A stretch of 64,000 nucleotides of DNA from Streptomyces griseoruber (GCF_001514205.1 NZ_KQ948764.1:257882-321881); one strand, 5' to 3'; counted from the stretch's first letter, positions 1 to 8,606 are shown. The notes: generated by a model not told the origin, from the sequence alone. Numbers and translations: made by a program.

Positions 1-312
1 GCACGGTTCGCCCGTTCACCATCTCGCACCTCCAGAAAGCGTCGTACCTGTAGGAGTTAACGCCCTCCGGAGGCCGGGAAGCTCGCTCGGTTGCGTTACT
101 GAGACGTAGTTGACACGGGTTCGGCGCGGACCGTGAGGATCCGGTCACGTTCCGGACATCTCCGGCACCGCACGTGTCGGACGCCGTACGCGTCGTGATG
201 GCGGACGCGGCCGCCGTCCTGCTCCCGCGCGGCCTCGACGTCACGGTTCAGCAGTTCCTCACGTGCCGCGCGCCATGGGGAGAAGGCGTCGTCGTGTCAG
301 CACCTGGAACCT
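1..312. other. Window-edge region without a recognised gene
   Basis: I recognise no gene here. A frame open from base 3 ends at a TAG at 51-53 and could be the last residues of an upstream gene cut by the window edge, but 16 codons are too few to judge. A TTGACA hexamer lies at 110-115 without a convincing -10 box at the right distance. The remaining bases up to the end of the next gene hold nothing I can support. Confidence 0.35.
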
Positions 313-2187
313 TCAGACCGCGAGCGGCAGCTCGGGGGCCGGGCTCGTCAGGCCCAGGCGGTCCCGGCGTACGGCGAGTTCACCGAGGAGTTCGGTGAGC
401 TGGGCCCGGTGCCCGGGGGTGAGCCGGCCGGTGTCGTCCAGGTGGACGGCACAGGCGGTGGTGGTGTCGACGAGCCGTTCGAGGAGGGCGGCGACCTCGT
501 CCGTGCCCTCGGTGTGGCGGGCGAGGGCGGGCAGTTCATGGGCGGCGAGGGCGATGGCGGTGCGGGCCTCGGCGAGGGTGCGGTAGGCCTCGCGGCGCAG
601 GGTCCAGCGGTGGGCGCGGTCGTCGGGGCCGTCGAGGACGTGGGTGAGGTAGGCGTGCGCGGCGCCGGTGGCCGCGGTGAGCCGGGCGCGCACCTGGCCG
701 CCGCGCTCCCCCGGCATCGGCAGATGTCCGACGACGATGACGATCGCGCAGGCCAGCAGGGTCTCGGCGATGCGGCTGACGGAGGCCTGCGGCTCGCCGC
801 CGACCATCACGAGGGACAGCACGAGCACGGTGACGACGGCGGTCTGCGCGGCGAAGTGCCGGGTGGAGACGGGGACCAGCGCCCCGCAGACGGCGACCAG
901 CGCGACGAGTCCCTCCGGCCGGGGCAGCACGGCGGCGAAGGCGGCGAACAGCAGCGCGCCGAGCACGGTCCCGGCGGCCCGGCACAGCACCCGGGACACC
1001 AGCGGTCCGAGGTCGGGCTTGACGAGGAAGACGGCGGTGGCGGGCAGCCAGTACCAGTGGGTGTGCTGCCCGTACCAGTGGGAGTGGTGCAGGGCCTGGG
1101 CGATGGCCGCGCTGGCCCCGAAGCAGAGGGCGACCCGCAGGCCGTACTCGCGCCCGCCCGCCCCGAACGCGGTCCGCAGCAGATCGCGGGGACTGCGCCG
1201 ACGGGTGTGCAGATCGCCACCGCCGCCCCGGTCGAAGGCCTCGGCGGCGTGCAGCAGCGCGTCGTCGAGGGCGCGCAGCGCGGGCGCGGACCGGGAGGGG
1301 GCGGGCAGCGGCCCGGTGGGGGTGTTGTCGCGGACGGCGACGGCGAGCCGCCGGAGGCCTTCGGCGGCGCGTGCGGAGACGGCTTCCCCGCCCCAGGCGA
1401 GGGCGGTCGCGGCTTCGGCGAGGGGCAGGGCGGCGGCGTACTGGGCATGCAGTCGCCGTTCGGCGGCGGAGCTGGCGAAGCGGCGCAGACGGGGGCCGGT
1501 GAGGGCGTCCTGGGCGTGGTCGAGGGCGGCGGTGAGGGCGGCGCGGCGGGCGGTGGCGTGGGCGGTGCCGGCGGCGTCCAGGAGGTCGGCTACGGCGTCG
1601 TACACCCCGGAGACGGCGGCGCGTTCCCCGTCGAAGCGGAAGTCGCCGGTCAGGGCGCCGGGGGTGGGCAGCGCGAGCCGCAGCACGAGCAGCCAGCCGG
1701 CGCCGGCGAGAAAGGCGAGGGCGCGCGTCCAGCCGGCCTCGGGCACCGGCATCCCGGCGCCGATGGCCGCCGCCACCAGCAGCTGTGTCGCGGCGCCGGA
1801 GGCGACGGGCCCGATGGCGCTCATCCCGCCGGCGAGCAGGCCCAGCCCGGTGAGTACGGCCGTCAGCGCGACGGCACCCACCTGGTCGCCGACGTACGTC
1901 CCGACGAGCATCCCGCCCGCTCCCGCGAGGGCGGGCGCGCCGAGCCGTTTGACGGCGGCCCGCCTGCTGCCGGGCCGGTCGTTGATCCCGGCGAGCATCG
2001 CGGCGATGGCGGCGACGACCCCGAGGGAGACACGGTCGGTGAGGACGGCGACCAGCAGCAGCGGCCCGGCGGCGAGCGCGCCGCGGGTGACCGCGCTCCA
2101 GGGGACGGGTCCGCGCTGGGCGCGCAGGGCGTGGGCGAGCCAGGGCGGAAGGACGGTGCGAACGGCAACGGCGGAACGCGGGGACAC
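313..2187 (-). CDS. FUSC family membrane protein (aromatic acid exporter-like)
   Basis: This 624-residue protein has the layout of the FUSC/YccS family: an N-terminal bundle of hydrophobic helices, a long soluble middle part rich in Ala, Arg and His, a second helix bundle containing HSHWYGQHTHWYWLPATAVF, and a soluble C-terminal tail. Family members sit in the cytoplasmic membrane and are thought to export aromatic or other organic acids, but the substrate here is unknown. The frame is open far upstream, yet the best start is the GTG at 2187-2185, which has AGGAG about 6 bases before it; upstream translation is low-complexity Pro/Arg and looks non-coding. The gene stands alone and no regulator is adjacent. 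Confidence 0.8.
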   Translation of the reverse strand: MSPRSAVAVRTVLPPWLAHALRAQRGPVPWSAVTRGALAAGPLLLVAVLTDRVSLGVVAAIAAMLAGINDRPGSRRAAVKRLGAPALAGAGGMLVGTYVGDQVGAVALTAVLTGLGLLAGGMSAIGPVASGAATQLLVAAAIGAGMPVPEAGWTRALAFLAGAGWLLVLRLALPTPGALTGDFRFDGERAAVSGVYDAVADLLDAAGTAHATARRAALTAALDHAQDALTGPRLRRFASSAAERRLHAQYAAALPLAEAATALAWGGEAVSARAAEGLRRLAVAVRDNTPTGPLPAPSRSAPALRALDDALLHAAEAFDRGGGGDLHTRRRSPRDLLRTAFGAGGREYGLRVALCFGASAAIAQALHHSHWYGQHTHWYWLPATAVFLVKPDLGPLVSRVLCRAAGTVLGALLFAAFAAVLPRPEGLVALVAVCGALVPVSTRHFAAQTAVVTVLVLSLVMVGGEPQASVSRIAETLLACAIVIVVGHLPMPGERGGQVRARLTAATGAAHAYLTHVLDGPDDRAHRWTLRREAYRTLAEARTAIALAAHELPALARHTEGTDEVAALLERLVDTTTACAVHLDDTGRLTPGHRAQLTELLGELAVRRDRLGLTSPAPELPLAV

Positions 2188-2389
2188 AGGGCTCCTGTCG
2201 TGTCGAGGGCAGGTGTGCCTTCGGGCGACGGCGGCCGGGGCGGTCAGCGGTGAGCTGTGCTGTCCACGGTAGGGGGTGGTTCCGGGGATCGTGGGACGGT
2301 CGCGTTTCGGCGAGGTGACGGCTGGGCCGGATCCCGCTTTCTTTATGAACGCAACGTCCGGAAAGGCATTCCTCGTACCGGAAGAACGG

Positions 2390-2457
2390 AAATGCGGGAG
2401 CGGGAATACGGGAGCGGGAATGCGGGAGCGGTAGCGGAAAGACGGGAGCGGGACCGG
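2390..2457. repeat. Short tandem repeats, CGGGAGCGG units
   Basis: The nine-base unit CGGGAGCGG recurs at 2395, 2409, 2423 and 2443, so three units have a 14-base period and the last is offset by 20 bases. The repeats lie about 210-260 bases upstream of the FUSC start and may fall in its leader or promoter region. They look like replication-slippage repeats; no function is evident. Confidence 0.7.
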
Positions 2458-2743
2458 AGGCGTAGCCTGCCCCCGGCCCCTGTAGATGCCACCCATGCGG
2501 CACGCCGGCACGCTTGAGGACCCAGGTCAGTCTGATGTCGTCGCGTCCTGCCTTTGGACCACCGCGCATCGAGCTGCGCGGGCTGGACTTGAACCAGCAA
2601 TTCGACGTCCGGGGCCCTGGGCCCGGTCGATCCGGCGATCGGCGGCGAATGCTGAGTCTGGAGCAAGAGTCTGAGATTCAACGATCACCGATTTTTGGTG
2701 ATCATCACGACAGGCTTCAGTTTCAGCTTGCGCTCCTCGCGCA

Positions 2744-2765
2744 CCCCGGCCTCAGTGGGCCGGGG
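2744..2765 (-). terminator. GC-rich hairpin after the DUF7873-like gene
   Basis: CCCCGGCC and GGCCGGGG form a perfect 8-bp stem around a TCAGTG loop, about 30 bases beyond the stop codon of the minus-strand gene at 2795. There is no U-run, which is usual for Streptomyces terminators. Confidence 0.6.
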
Positions 2766-2794
2766 GGTCTGTAATGGATTTCTCCGTGACGGGG

Positions 2795-3526
2795 TCACTC
2801 GAAGAGGTAGCCGAAAACCGAGTCACCCACCCGCTGGTCGACGACATCGACGCCGTTCGCCTCTTCGCGGGCGAATTTCACGGCCTGCTGCAGCTTCTCC
2901 ACCCGGGTCAGGATTTCGTTGATCCGGCGGGCGGGAAGCGCTCCGGAGAACTTCACGGTCGTCCAGTAACCGACCGGCACGTCCTCGTAGTACACCTCGA
3001 CCTGCGCCGGGTGCTTCTCGGTCGCCTCCGCCTTCACATGGTTGCGGGGCACCTTCTTGGTCCGCAGCGTCCGCACCGGCTCGGTCTTCCAGGCGTCGGT
3101 GGAGGGGTCCTCGACCCAGGCCTCGGAGGCGTCGAGGACCGGCAGCTTCCGTACGAAGGTGTTGAGGTCGACGAGCTGCTTCTCCAGGAACAGCAGGTAG
3201 GACACGGGGGCGTCGGCGACGAGGACCCGTCCGTCCACCGTCACGTCGGCACGGGCGGTGCAGTTGGCCCAGTCCTTCGTGGCGGTCACGTCGAACAGCC
3301 GGGTCAGGGTGGCCGCGGTCTCCCGCAGCACGTCCTCGGCCTGCACCTGCACACGCGTCGACTCGGGCGGCAGCTGCTCGCCCTCCTCGTCCTTGGGCTG
3401 ATAGGTACGCGAGATACCGGCCAGCAACGCGGGCTTCTGGAGCCCGTGATGAGCCGCGGTCAGGTCCTGGTGAGCCTTGGACTTGATGCCCTTCTCGACT
3501 GCGATGATCTGATTGAGTTTCGCCAC
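2795..3526 (-). CDS. Conserved actinobacterial protein (DUF7873-like), function unknown
   Basis: The product is a soluble 243-residue protein without signal peptide, membrane helix or catalytic motif. It starts MAKLNQIIAVEKG and is rich in charged residues, with alternating strands and helices and a conserved-looking block, VEVYYEDVPVGYWTTVKFSG, in the C-terminal half. I recall nearly identical proteins across Streptomyces annotated only as a domain of unknown function (DUF7873); that name is from memory. It ends in its own hairpin. The next gene downstream of the start, a nucleotidyltransferase-like gene on the same strand, ends 41 bases before it, so the two may be co-transcribed. Confidence 0.75.
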   Translation of the reverse strand: MAKLNQIIAVEKGIKSKAHQDLTAAHHGLQKPALLAGISRTYQPKDEEGEQLPPESTRVQVQAEDVLRETAATLTRLFDVTATKDWANCTARADVTVDGRVLVADAPVSYLLFLEKQLVDLNTFVRKLPVLDASEAWVEDPSTDAWKTEPVRTLRTKKVPRNHVKAEATEKHPAQVEVYYEDVPVGYWTTVKFSGALPARRINEILTRVEKLQQAVKFAREEANGVDVVDQRVGDSVFGYLFE

Positions 3527-3567
3527 GGGAAAGACCGTAGCAACGCCAACTCACCGGTTTCCAACGA

Positions 3568-4386
3568 TTATTCGAGGGTGCGATTTTCCAGGGCCGTCCG
3601 GACGCATTCCCCGAAGAGATCCGAGGCCCGCTCCATCACGCCCGGCAGCGCATCGTCCCCGACACTGCCGAGAAGGCGGACGAGTTCGTCCGCACCGCGC
3701 AGTCCCGCCCTTTCCAGCAGCCGTTTCTCGTTCGTCACCCATTCCCCGCGGGCGGCCAGCACGGCGTGCCCCGTCTGTACGGCCGCCACGGCGAGCGCTC
3801 CGGCCGCCTCGGTCCGCCGTCCGGCGGGGGCGTGATGGGCCCGGGCGTACTCGAGGGTGGCGCGGGCGGTTCCGTACCAGCGGTCGGGCGCGGTACGGCG
3901 GAGCGCCCGGGGGTAGGCCGAGGGCTGCCGCAGCTCACCGCGCAGCACCCGGTCGACGGCCAGCTCGGCGACGACGAGATAGCTGGGGATGCCGGCGAGA
4001 TGGAACAGCAGCGGCTCCACCCGGAACCGCCCCTCCTCGGCCTCGGCCCACTCGTGCTCCACGGCGTCGAGGTCCCGGTAGTGCACATCGACCCGCCGCC
4101 CGTCCACGGTGAGCCAGGCGCCCCCGTTGAAGACCCCGCCGCCCCACCCGCCGATCTCCGACACCTCGCCCTCCCAGCCGACGGCCCGCAGGTCGTCGGG
4201 GTCGAAGGATCCCCGGTAGTACACGGCGAGGTCCCAGTCGCTGCCGGGGCGGTGGGTCCCCTCGGCCCGCGACCCGCCGAGCGCCACGGCCCGGACCGCG
4301 GGGAGCGCGGCGAGTCGGTCGGCGGTGGTGTCGAGGAACTCGGCGTCGCTCAGGGCGGGCACGGGCATCGGTCTCCCGGAGGTCAT
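3568..4386 (-). CDS. Nucleotidyltransferase-fold (MNT/aminoglycoside-type) protein
   Basis: This 272-residue protein opens with a DNA polymerase beta-like nucleotidyltransferase domain. The signature GGSRAEGTHRPGSDWDLAVYY (about residues 37-57) supplies the GS loop and the paired acidic residues D-W-D that bind metal, and a third acidic position is seen in the RRVDVHYRD stretch. The remainder is helical and resembles the C-terminal part of stand-alone nucleotidyltransferases related to kanamycin nucleotidyltransferase and MNT antitoxins. The substrate cannot be read from sequence. No HEPN partner gene, which would indicate a MNT/HEPN toxin-antitoxin pair, lies next to it, so a small-molecule or tRNA role is as likely. 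Confidence 0.75.
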   Translation of the reverse strand: MTSGRPMPVPALSDAEFLDTTADRLAALPAVRAVALGGSRAEGTHRPGSDWDLAVYYRGSFDPDDLRAVGWEGEVSEIGGWGGGVFNGGAWLTVDGRRVDVHYRDLDAVEHEWAEAEEGRFRVEPLLFHLAGIPSYLVVAELAVDRVLRGELRQPSAYPRALRRTAPDRWYGTARATLEYARAHHAPAGRRTEAAGALAVAAVQTGHAVLAARGEWVTNEKRLLERAGLRGADELVRLLGSVGDDALPGVMERASDLFGECVRTALENRTLE

Positions 4387-4487
4387 GGTGACGGTGGCGG
4401 GGCGGGGGCGCTCCGGGAGGCAAGGGTGGCGGGCGGCGCGGCCGGTGTCGAACGGTTATCGCCGACGGCGCCCCGGCGGCGCCGTGC

Positions 4488-5201
4488 TCAGGGCGTCCCC
4501 CACACCCGCCTCTTCGGCACCGGCCGCCCGAAACTCCCCGCTCTGCTCGTCGTCAGACCCAGGTGCACCAGGGACTCCGCCAGCTTCACCGCGGCTCCCA
4601 CGCCGTCCACGACCGGTAGCCCCAGTTTCTCCCCCACCGCCGTCTGGAGGCCGGTCATCCCGGCGCAGCCCAGGACCAGCACCTCCGCGCCCGCGTCGCG
4701 GGCCCGTTCGGCCGCCGCGAGGAACGCCGCCTCGGTGCGTTCCCCGTCGCCGAGGTCGAGGACGCCGAGGCCGGTGCCGACGACGGCGGCGCAGTTGCGG
4801 CCGACGCCGGCGAGTTCCAGGCTGTCCTCGATCTGGCCGCAGGAGCGCTCCAGGGTGGTGACGACGCCGTAGCGGCGGCCCAGGAGGCAGGCCAGGTGGG
4901 CGGCGGCCTCGGTGATGTCGACGACGGGGACGTCGACCAGCTCCCGGACGCCCTCGCGGCCGTGCTCGCCGAAGCCCGCCATGACGACGGCGTCGTAGGG
5001 CGGTCCGTCGTAGGTGCGCAGGAGGTCGATGACGGCCGCCGCCGAGAGGTAGCTGTCGAGCCAGCCCTCCGCCGACTCCGGTCCCCAGGCGGGGGTGAGG
5101 CCGAGCACGGCGGTGCCCGGGCCTGCCGCGGCCCGGGCACCTCGCACGATCTCCTCGGTCATCTCCTGCGTGGTGTTGCAGTTGGTGACGACGATCCGCA
5201 C
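4488..5201 (-). CDS. Aspartate/glutamate (hydantoin/allantoin) racemase family protein
   Basis: This 237-residue protein belongs to the Asp/Glu/hydantoin racemase superfamily: it starts with the strand-turn IVVTNCNTTQEMTEEI, and the C-terminal half has LVLGCAGM with the expected catalytic Cys179. In two-cysteine racemases of this family the first cysteine sits in a motif like ACFDDPG; here the aligned stretch is MAGFGEHGREG with Gly76, so the two-base racemisation mechanism may not operate and a different isomerase or decarboxylase-like reaction is possible. The GTG start lies 5 bases after the stop of the NCS1 permease gene, so the two are translationally coupled and probably handle the same hydantoin-like or purine-derived compound. 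Confidence 0.8.
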   Translation of the reverse strand: MRIVVTNCNTTQEMTEEIVRGARAAAGPGTAVLGLTPAWGPESAEGWLDSYLSAAAVIDLLRTYDGPPYDAVVMAGFGEHGREGVRELVDVPVVDITEAAAHLACLLGRRYGVVTTLERSCGQIEDSLELAGVGRNCAAVVGTGLGVLDLGDGERTEAAFLAAAERARDAGAEVLVLGCAGMTGLQTAVGEKLGLPVVDGVGAAVKLAESLVHLGLTTSRAGSFGRPVPKRRVWGTP

Positions 5202-5206
5202 GCTTC

Positions 5207-6673
5207 TCAGACCTCCGCGGGCTGTTCGGGGACGGCCGCCCGCTCGGTGCGGGTCAGCAGGACGTAGAGGCCGGCCGCGAGGGCCGTACCGATGAACCAG
5301 GAGTACGGGGCGATGTCGCTGAAGGTCTTCACCAGGGCGAGGACGGCCGCGACCGCGGCGGAGGGCAGGAACGCCCCCAGGGCCTTGGGGTTGACGCCCT
5401 TGCGGTAGTAGTAGCGGGAGCCGGGGGTGGCGTCGAAGAGTTCACGGACGTCGACGCGGCCGCGCTTGACCAGGTAGTAGTCGACCATGATCACGCCGAA
5501 CAGCGGGCCGAGGAAGGCGCCGAGGCCGCCGAGGAAGTAGTTGACGACGGTCGGGTTGGAGAAGAGGTTCCAGGGGGTGACGACCAGCGCGGCGACCGTG
5601 CTGATCATGCCGCCGACCTTGAAGCTGATCTTCTGCGGCCAGACGTTGGCGAGGTCGTACGCCGGGGAGACGAAGTTGGCGACGATGTTGACGCCCATGG
5701 TGGCGACGGCGAAGGTCAGCGCGGCCAGGACCAGCACCCAGGTGTTGCCGACCTTGGCGACCAGCTCCGCCGGGTCGGTGATGGCCTCGCCGAACACCTC
5801 CAGGGAGCCGGCGGTGACGATGACCGAGACGACCACGAAGGCCGTGGAGTTGATCGGCAGGCCCCAGAAGTTGCCGCGCCGCACGGTCCGGTAGTCGGGG
5901 GCGAAGCGGGAGAAGTCGCAGAAGTTGAGCATCAGGGTGCCGTAGGTGGCGAGGATCAGGCCGATCGCGCCGAACCACTGCCGCCACTGCTCGCCCACGG
6001 AGACGGGGTGCGGGGTGGTGGTGAGCGAGATGGTCCAGTCGGCCTTGGCCAGCACCCAGACCGCCAGCGCGATCATGACCAGCCAGATCGCGGGGCCGCA
6101 GAAGTCCTGGAACTTGCGGACCGACTCCATGCCCTGGCTGATGATCAGCGCCTGGATCAGCCAGAGGGAGACGAAGGAGACCCAGCCGAGGGCGTCGAGG
6201 CCGAGGAAGGAGTGGTGCGTCCAGGACTCCAGGCCCGGCCAGGCCGCCAGCAGCATCACATTGACCGCGACGGACGCCAGATAGGTCTGGATGCCGTACC
6301 ACATGATGGCGATCACGGCCCGGATGAGGGCGGGGATGTTGGCGCCCCAGACACCGAAGCTGATCCGGCTGACGACCGGGAAGGGCACGCCGTGGCGCTG
6401 GCCGATCCTGCCCATCCAGTTCATGCCGATGTAGATGAGCACGAAGCCGACGAGGAGGGAGGTGAAGACCTGCCAGACGTTCATGCCGAGGACGAGCAGA
6501 CCGGCGGCGAACGTGTAGTTGCCGAGATTGTGGACGTCGGACATCCACATGGCGAAGAGGTCGAAGACCTTCCAGTTCCGCTTCTCGGCGGGGGCGAGGT
6601 CTTCGTTGGTGAGCCGGGGATCGGGGACGAACGCTGGTGCGCCGGTGGCTTCGGCGCGGTCGGCGAGGGACAC
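5207..6673 (-). CDS. NCS1 family nucleobase/hydantoin:cation symporter
   Basis: The product (488 residues from the chosen start) is a 12-helix cytoplasmic membrane transporter of the NCS1 family, which carries purines, pyrimidines, allantoin or hydantoins with H+ or Na+. Family features visible are the N-terminal NEDLAPAEKRNWKVFDLFAMWMSD block, the first helix GNYTFAAGLLVLGM and the ISFGVWGANIPALIRAVIAIMWYGIQT stretch in which substrate residues usually lie. I chose GTG 6673 because GGAGG lies 5 bases upstream; an in-frame ATG at 6685 lacks a ribosome binding site. It forms an operon with the downstream racemase and faces a GntR gene across a perfect palindrome, so it is probably repressed by that regulator. 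Confidence 0.85.
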   Translation of the reverse strand: MSLADRAEATGAPAFVPDPRLTNEDLAPAEKRNWKVFDLFAMWMSDVHNLGNYTFAAGLLVLGMNVWQVFTSLLVGFVLIYIGMNWMGRIGQRHGVPFPVVSRISFGVWGANIPALIRAVIAIMWYGIQTYLASVAVNVMLLAAWPGLESWTHHSFLGLDALGWVSFVSLWLIQALIISQGMESVRKFQDFCGPAIWLVMIALAVWVLAKADWTISLTTTPHPVSVGEQWRQWFGAIGLILATYGTLMLNFCDFSRFAPDYRTVRRGNFWGLPINSTAFVVVSVIVTAGSLEVFGEAITDPAELVAKVGNTWVLVLAALTFAVATMGVNIVANFVSPAYDLANVWPQKISFKVGGMISTVAALVVTPWNLFSNPTVVNYFLGGLGAFLGPLFGVIMVDYYLVKRGRVDVRELFDATPGSRYYYRKGVNPKALGAFLPSAAVAAVLALVKTFSDIAPYSWFIGTALAAGLYVLLTRTERAAVPEQPAEV

Positions 6674-6713
6674 GGGGGCCTCCATGAGGTGGATCGCCGG
6701 ATGCGGAATCCTC

Positions 6714-6729
6714 GTTTGGTATACCAAAC
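6714..6729. promoter_or_regulatory. Probable GntR operator, 16-bp perfect palindrome
   Basis: GTTTGGTATACCAAAC is a perfect 16-bp palindrome about 40 bases before the permease start and about 90 before the gntR start. Its TGGTATACCA core is typical of operators bound by FCD-type GntR regulators. It is inferred to be the binding site of the neighbouring regulator and to control both divergent transcripts. Confidence 0.75.
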
Positions 6730-6776
6730 TGCGGTCATCGTCCTCCCGTCAAGCGTTGCGACCGATGTCCGTCCCG

Positions 6777-6790
6777 TTACGGCTCCGTAA
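6777..6790. promoter_or_regulatory. Second palindrome in the gntR leader
   Basis: TTACGG, CT, CCGTAA form a perfect 6-bp inverted repeat about 30 bases before the gntR start codon. It could be a second operator for autoregulation or a small leader hairpin. Its sequence differs from the GGTATACC site, so binding by the same regulator is uncertain. Confidence 0.35.
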
Positions 6791-6820
6791 AAGCACCCAC
6801 GGGTCGGCGAAGATGGCCCC

Positions 6821-7537
6821 ATGAGCCCCACGGCGAAGATCGAACCCCTCGGAGCGGTACGCGAACGCGTCCTGGCCACCCTCAGGCAGGACATCATCGC
6901 GGGCCGCCTGCGCCCCGGCGACCGGCTCGTCGAGCGCGAACTGGCCGAGCGGTTCGGCGTCTCCCGGGTACCGGTCCGGGAGGCCATCCGGTCCCTGGTC
7001 GCCGAGGGCTTCGTCCTCTTCGAGTCGGCGCGCCGCACCGTCGTCCGCCGCCTCACCCCCGACGACGTCAAGGAACTCTTCGAGCTGCGCGAGGCGTTGG
7101 AGGTGTACGCGGCCGGACTGGCCGCCGCCCGCGCCACCCCGGACGCCCTCGCCGAGCTGCGCGAACTCCTCGACCAGGCGGCCACCGCGACCGCCGCCGG
7201 GGACGCCGAGACGATCACCGACGTCAACACCCGCTTCCACGACGGCATCCTCGCCATGGCGGGCAACAGCCTGCTGATCTCGGTCATGGAACCCGTCGAC
7301 GGCCGGATGCGCTGGCTCACCCGGCAGAACGAGGAATGGCCCCAGCTCCTCACCGAACACCGCGAGCTGTACGACGCCATCGCCTCCGGCGACCCCGACC
7401 GGGCCCGCACCCACGCACTGCACCACGTCCAGGCCAACTACCGCTCCAGCGTGCGGCATCTCTTCGGAGACCTCTCCGGACCGGCACCCCGACGACAGAC
7501 ACCACAGAAGCCGGCACTCGAACAGCAGTCCGAATAG
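6821..7537 (+). CDS. GntR family regulator with FCD ligand domain
   Basis: This 238-residue regulator has an N-terminal winged helix (residues 10-77; GDRLVERELAERFGVSRVPVREAIRSL is the classical GntR recognition helix) and an all-helical FCD effector domain (about 85-215). Likely metal ligands of the FCD domain are Asn136 or Asp134, His140, His180 and His202. FCD regulators bind organic acids or related small molecules and leave the DNA when loaded. The gene is divergent from the NCS1 permease and racemase genes, with a perfect palindrome between, so it is most likely their local repressor. There is no clear ribosome binding site before the ATG, so a short or absent leader is possible. Confidence 0.9.
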   Translation: MSPTAKIEPLGAVRERVLATLRQDIIAGRLRPGDRLVERELAERFGVSRVPVREAIRSLVAEGFVLFESARRTVVRRLTPDDVKELFELREALEVYAAGLAAARATPDALAELRELLDQAATATAAGDAETITDVNTRFHDGILAMAGNSLLISVMEPVDGRMRWLTRQNEEWPQLLTEHRELYDAIASGDPDRARTHALHHVQANYRSSVRHLFGDLSGPAPRRQTPQKPALEQQSE

Positions 7538-7640
7538 ACTCCCGGGGTCGGACACCCAACGGGAGGAGAAAAAGGACCCCGTTCACCCCGGTCGCCGCCC
7601 CGCACCTCCTCGATGCCGTGCCGTGTGCGGGGTGGGCCGG

Positions 7641-8606
7641 TCAGCGGCGGGCGTACCGGTCGGTGGCCGCCACCAGCGCCTCCGCGATGCCCGGCGCGCT
7701 CGCGTTGTGCCCGGCCTGGTCCACGATCACCAGCTCACTGCCGGGCCAGGCGTGGTGGAGCCGCCAGACGACACCGACGAGGTTGCCGAAGTCGAGGCTG
7801 CCCTGGACGAGGGTGCCCGGGATGCCCTCGAGGAGATGCGCGTCGCGCAGGACCACACCCTCCTCCCCCTCCTCGCCCAGGAAGTGCCCGTTGCCCCAGT
7901 AGTGCGTGACGGTACGGGCGAACCCCCTGCGGAACGCCGGATCCTCGAACCGCTCCACCGAACGCGGCGGCGCCGGGATGATCGCCGTCTCCCAGTCGGT
8001 CCACGCCCGCGCCGCCCGCTCCCGCACCTGCGGATCGGGCGACTCCAGCAGCCGGTTGTAGGCGGCGGGGAGATTCCCCTCCCGCGCCGCCCCCTCCGGC
8101 AGCCCGCCCAGGAACTCCTCGAAGGCCTCCGGGTAGAACTTCCCGATCCCCCGGGTCAGCAGCTCCACCTCCGCGTCGGATCCCGACGCCACCCCGGTCA
8201 GCACCAGTTCGCTCACCGCACCGGGATGCGTCTGCGCATACCGCAGCCCCAGCACCGACCCCCACGACACTCCCCACACCAGCCACCGCTCGATCCCCAG
8301 CCGCTCACGCAGCAGCTCCAGGTCCGCCATGAGGTGAGCCGTCGTGTTGACGCTCATGTCGGTGTCGTACGCGCTCGCGCTCGGCGTGGAACGCCCGCAC
8401 CCCCGCTGGTCGAGCAGCACGATCCGGTACGCCTGCGGATCGAACAGCCGCCGCGCCCACGCGCTCGCCCCGGACCCCGGACCTCCGTGCAGCACCAGCG
8501 CCGGCTTGCCCCGTGGACTGCCGCAGGTCTCCCAGTACACGCGATTGCCGTCCCCCACGTCGAGCAGGCCGTGGTCGTACGGTTCGATCTCCGGATACAG
8601 GGTCAT
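7641..8606 (-). CDS. pip: Prolyl aminopeptidase (proline iminopeptidase)
   Basis: This 321-residue cytosolic alpha/beta-hydrolase belongs to peptidase family S33 and removes N-terminal proline from peptides. The oxyanion HGGPGSG loop (residues 40-46), LLDQRGCGRS motif, nucleophile Ser114 in GVSWGS, Asp272 in QGSLDFGN and His300 in DQAGHNAS make a complete triad. The Asp motif differs from the more usual GRYD. The GNGHFLGEEG segment is the insertion that holds the amino-terminal group in this family. It converges with gntR and its start is 79 bases from the stop of the uracil-DNA glycosylase gene on the same strand. Confidence 0.9.
   Translation of the reverse strand: MTLYPEIEPYDHGLLDVGDGNRVYWETCGSPRGKPALVLHGGPGSGASAWARRLFDPQAYRIVLLDQRGCGRSTPSASAYDTDMSVNTTAHLMADLELLRERLGIERWLVWGVSWGSVLGLRYAQTHPGAVSELVLTGVASGSDAEVELLTRGIGKFYPEAFEEFLGGLPEGAAREGNLPAAYNRLLESPDPQVRERAARAWTDWETAIIPAPPRSVERFEDPAFRRGFARTVTHYWGNGHFLGEEGEEGVVLRDAHLLEGIPGTLVQGSLDFGNLVGVVWRLHHAWPGSELVIVDQAGHNASAPGIAEALVAATDRYARR

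Larger units (their letters stand above)
2188..2794. other. Intergenic region upstream of the FUSC gene
   Basis: No protein gene is supported in these 607 bases. The part nearest the FUSC gene carries short GC-rich repeats (separate entry). At 2683-2703 there is a small inverted repeat, GATCACC and GGTGATC around a GATTTTT loop. At 2582-2598 the minus strand reads like a tRNA T-arm (GCTGG, TTCAAGT, CCAGC), but the rest of a tRNA is missing. A terminator hairpin for the next gene lies at 2744-2765. Confidence 0.5.

Noticed and set aside
174..398. Short plus-strand ORF near the window start
   Set aside because: Arg/Gly/Pro-rich, overlaps the end of the FUSC gene on the other strand and lacks a ribosome binding site.
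409..2253. Long plus-strand open frame opposite the FUSC gene
   Set aside because: The translation is Gly/Asp/Glu-rich low complexity typical of the antisense of a GC-rich gene; the minus-strand frame has clear membrane helices and a ribosome binding site.
2575..2660. Minus-strand tRNA gene suggested by a T-arm-like stem-loop (GCTGG, TTCAAGT, CCAGC)
   Set aside because: No matching 5' acceptor strand, D-arm or anticodon arm could be found within tRNA length, so it is a chance hairpin or a tRNA fragment at most.
3568..4386. MNT/HEPN toxin-antitoxin pair
   Set aside because: The nucleotidyltransferase motif is present, but no HEPN-type gene lies next to it and the protein is longer than typical MNT antitoxins.
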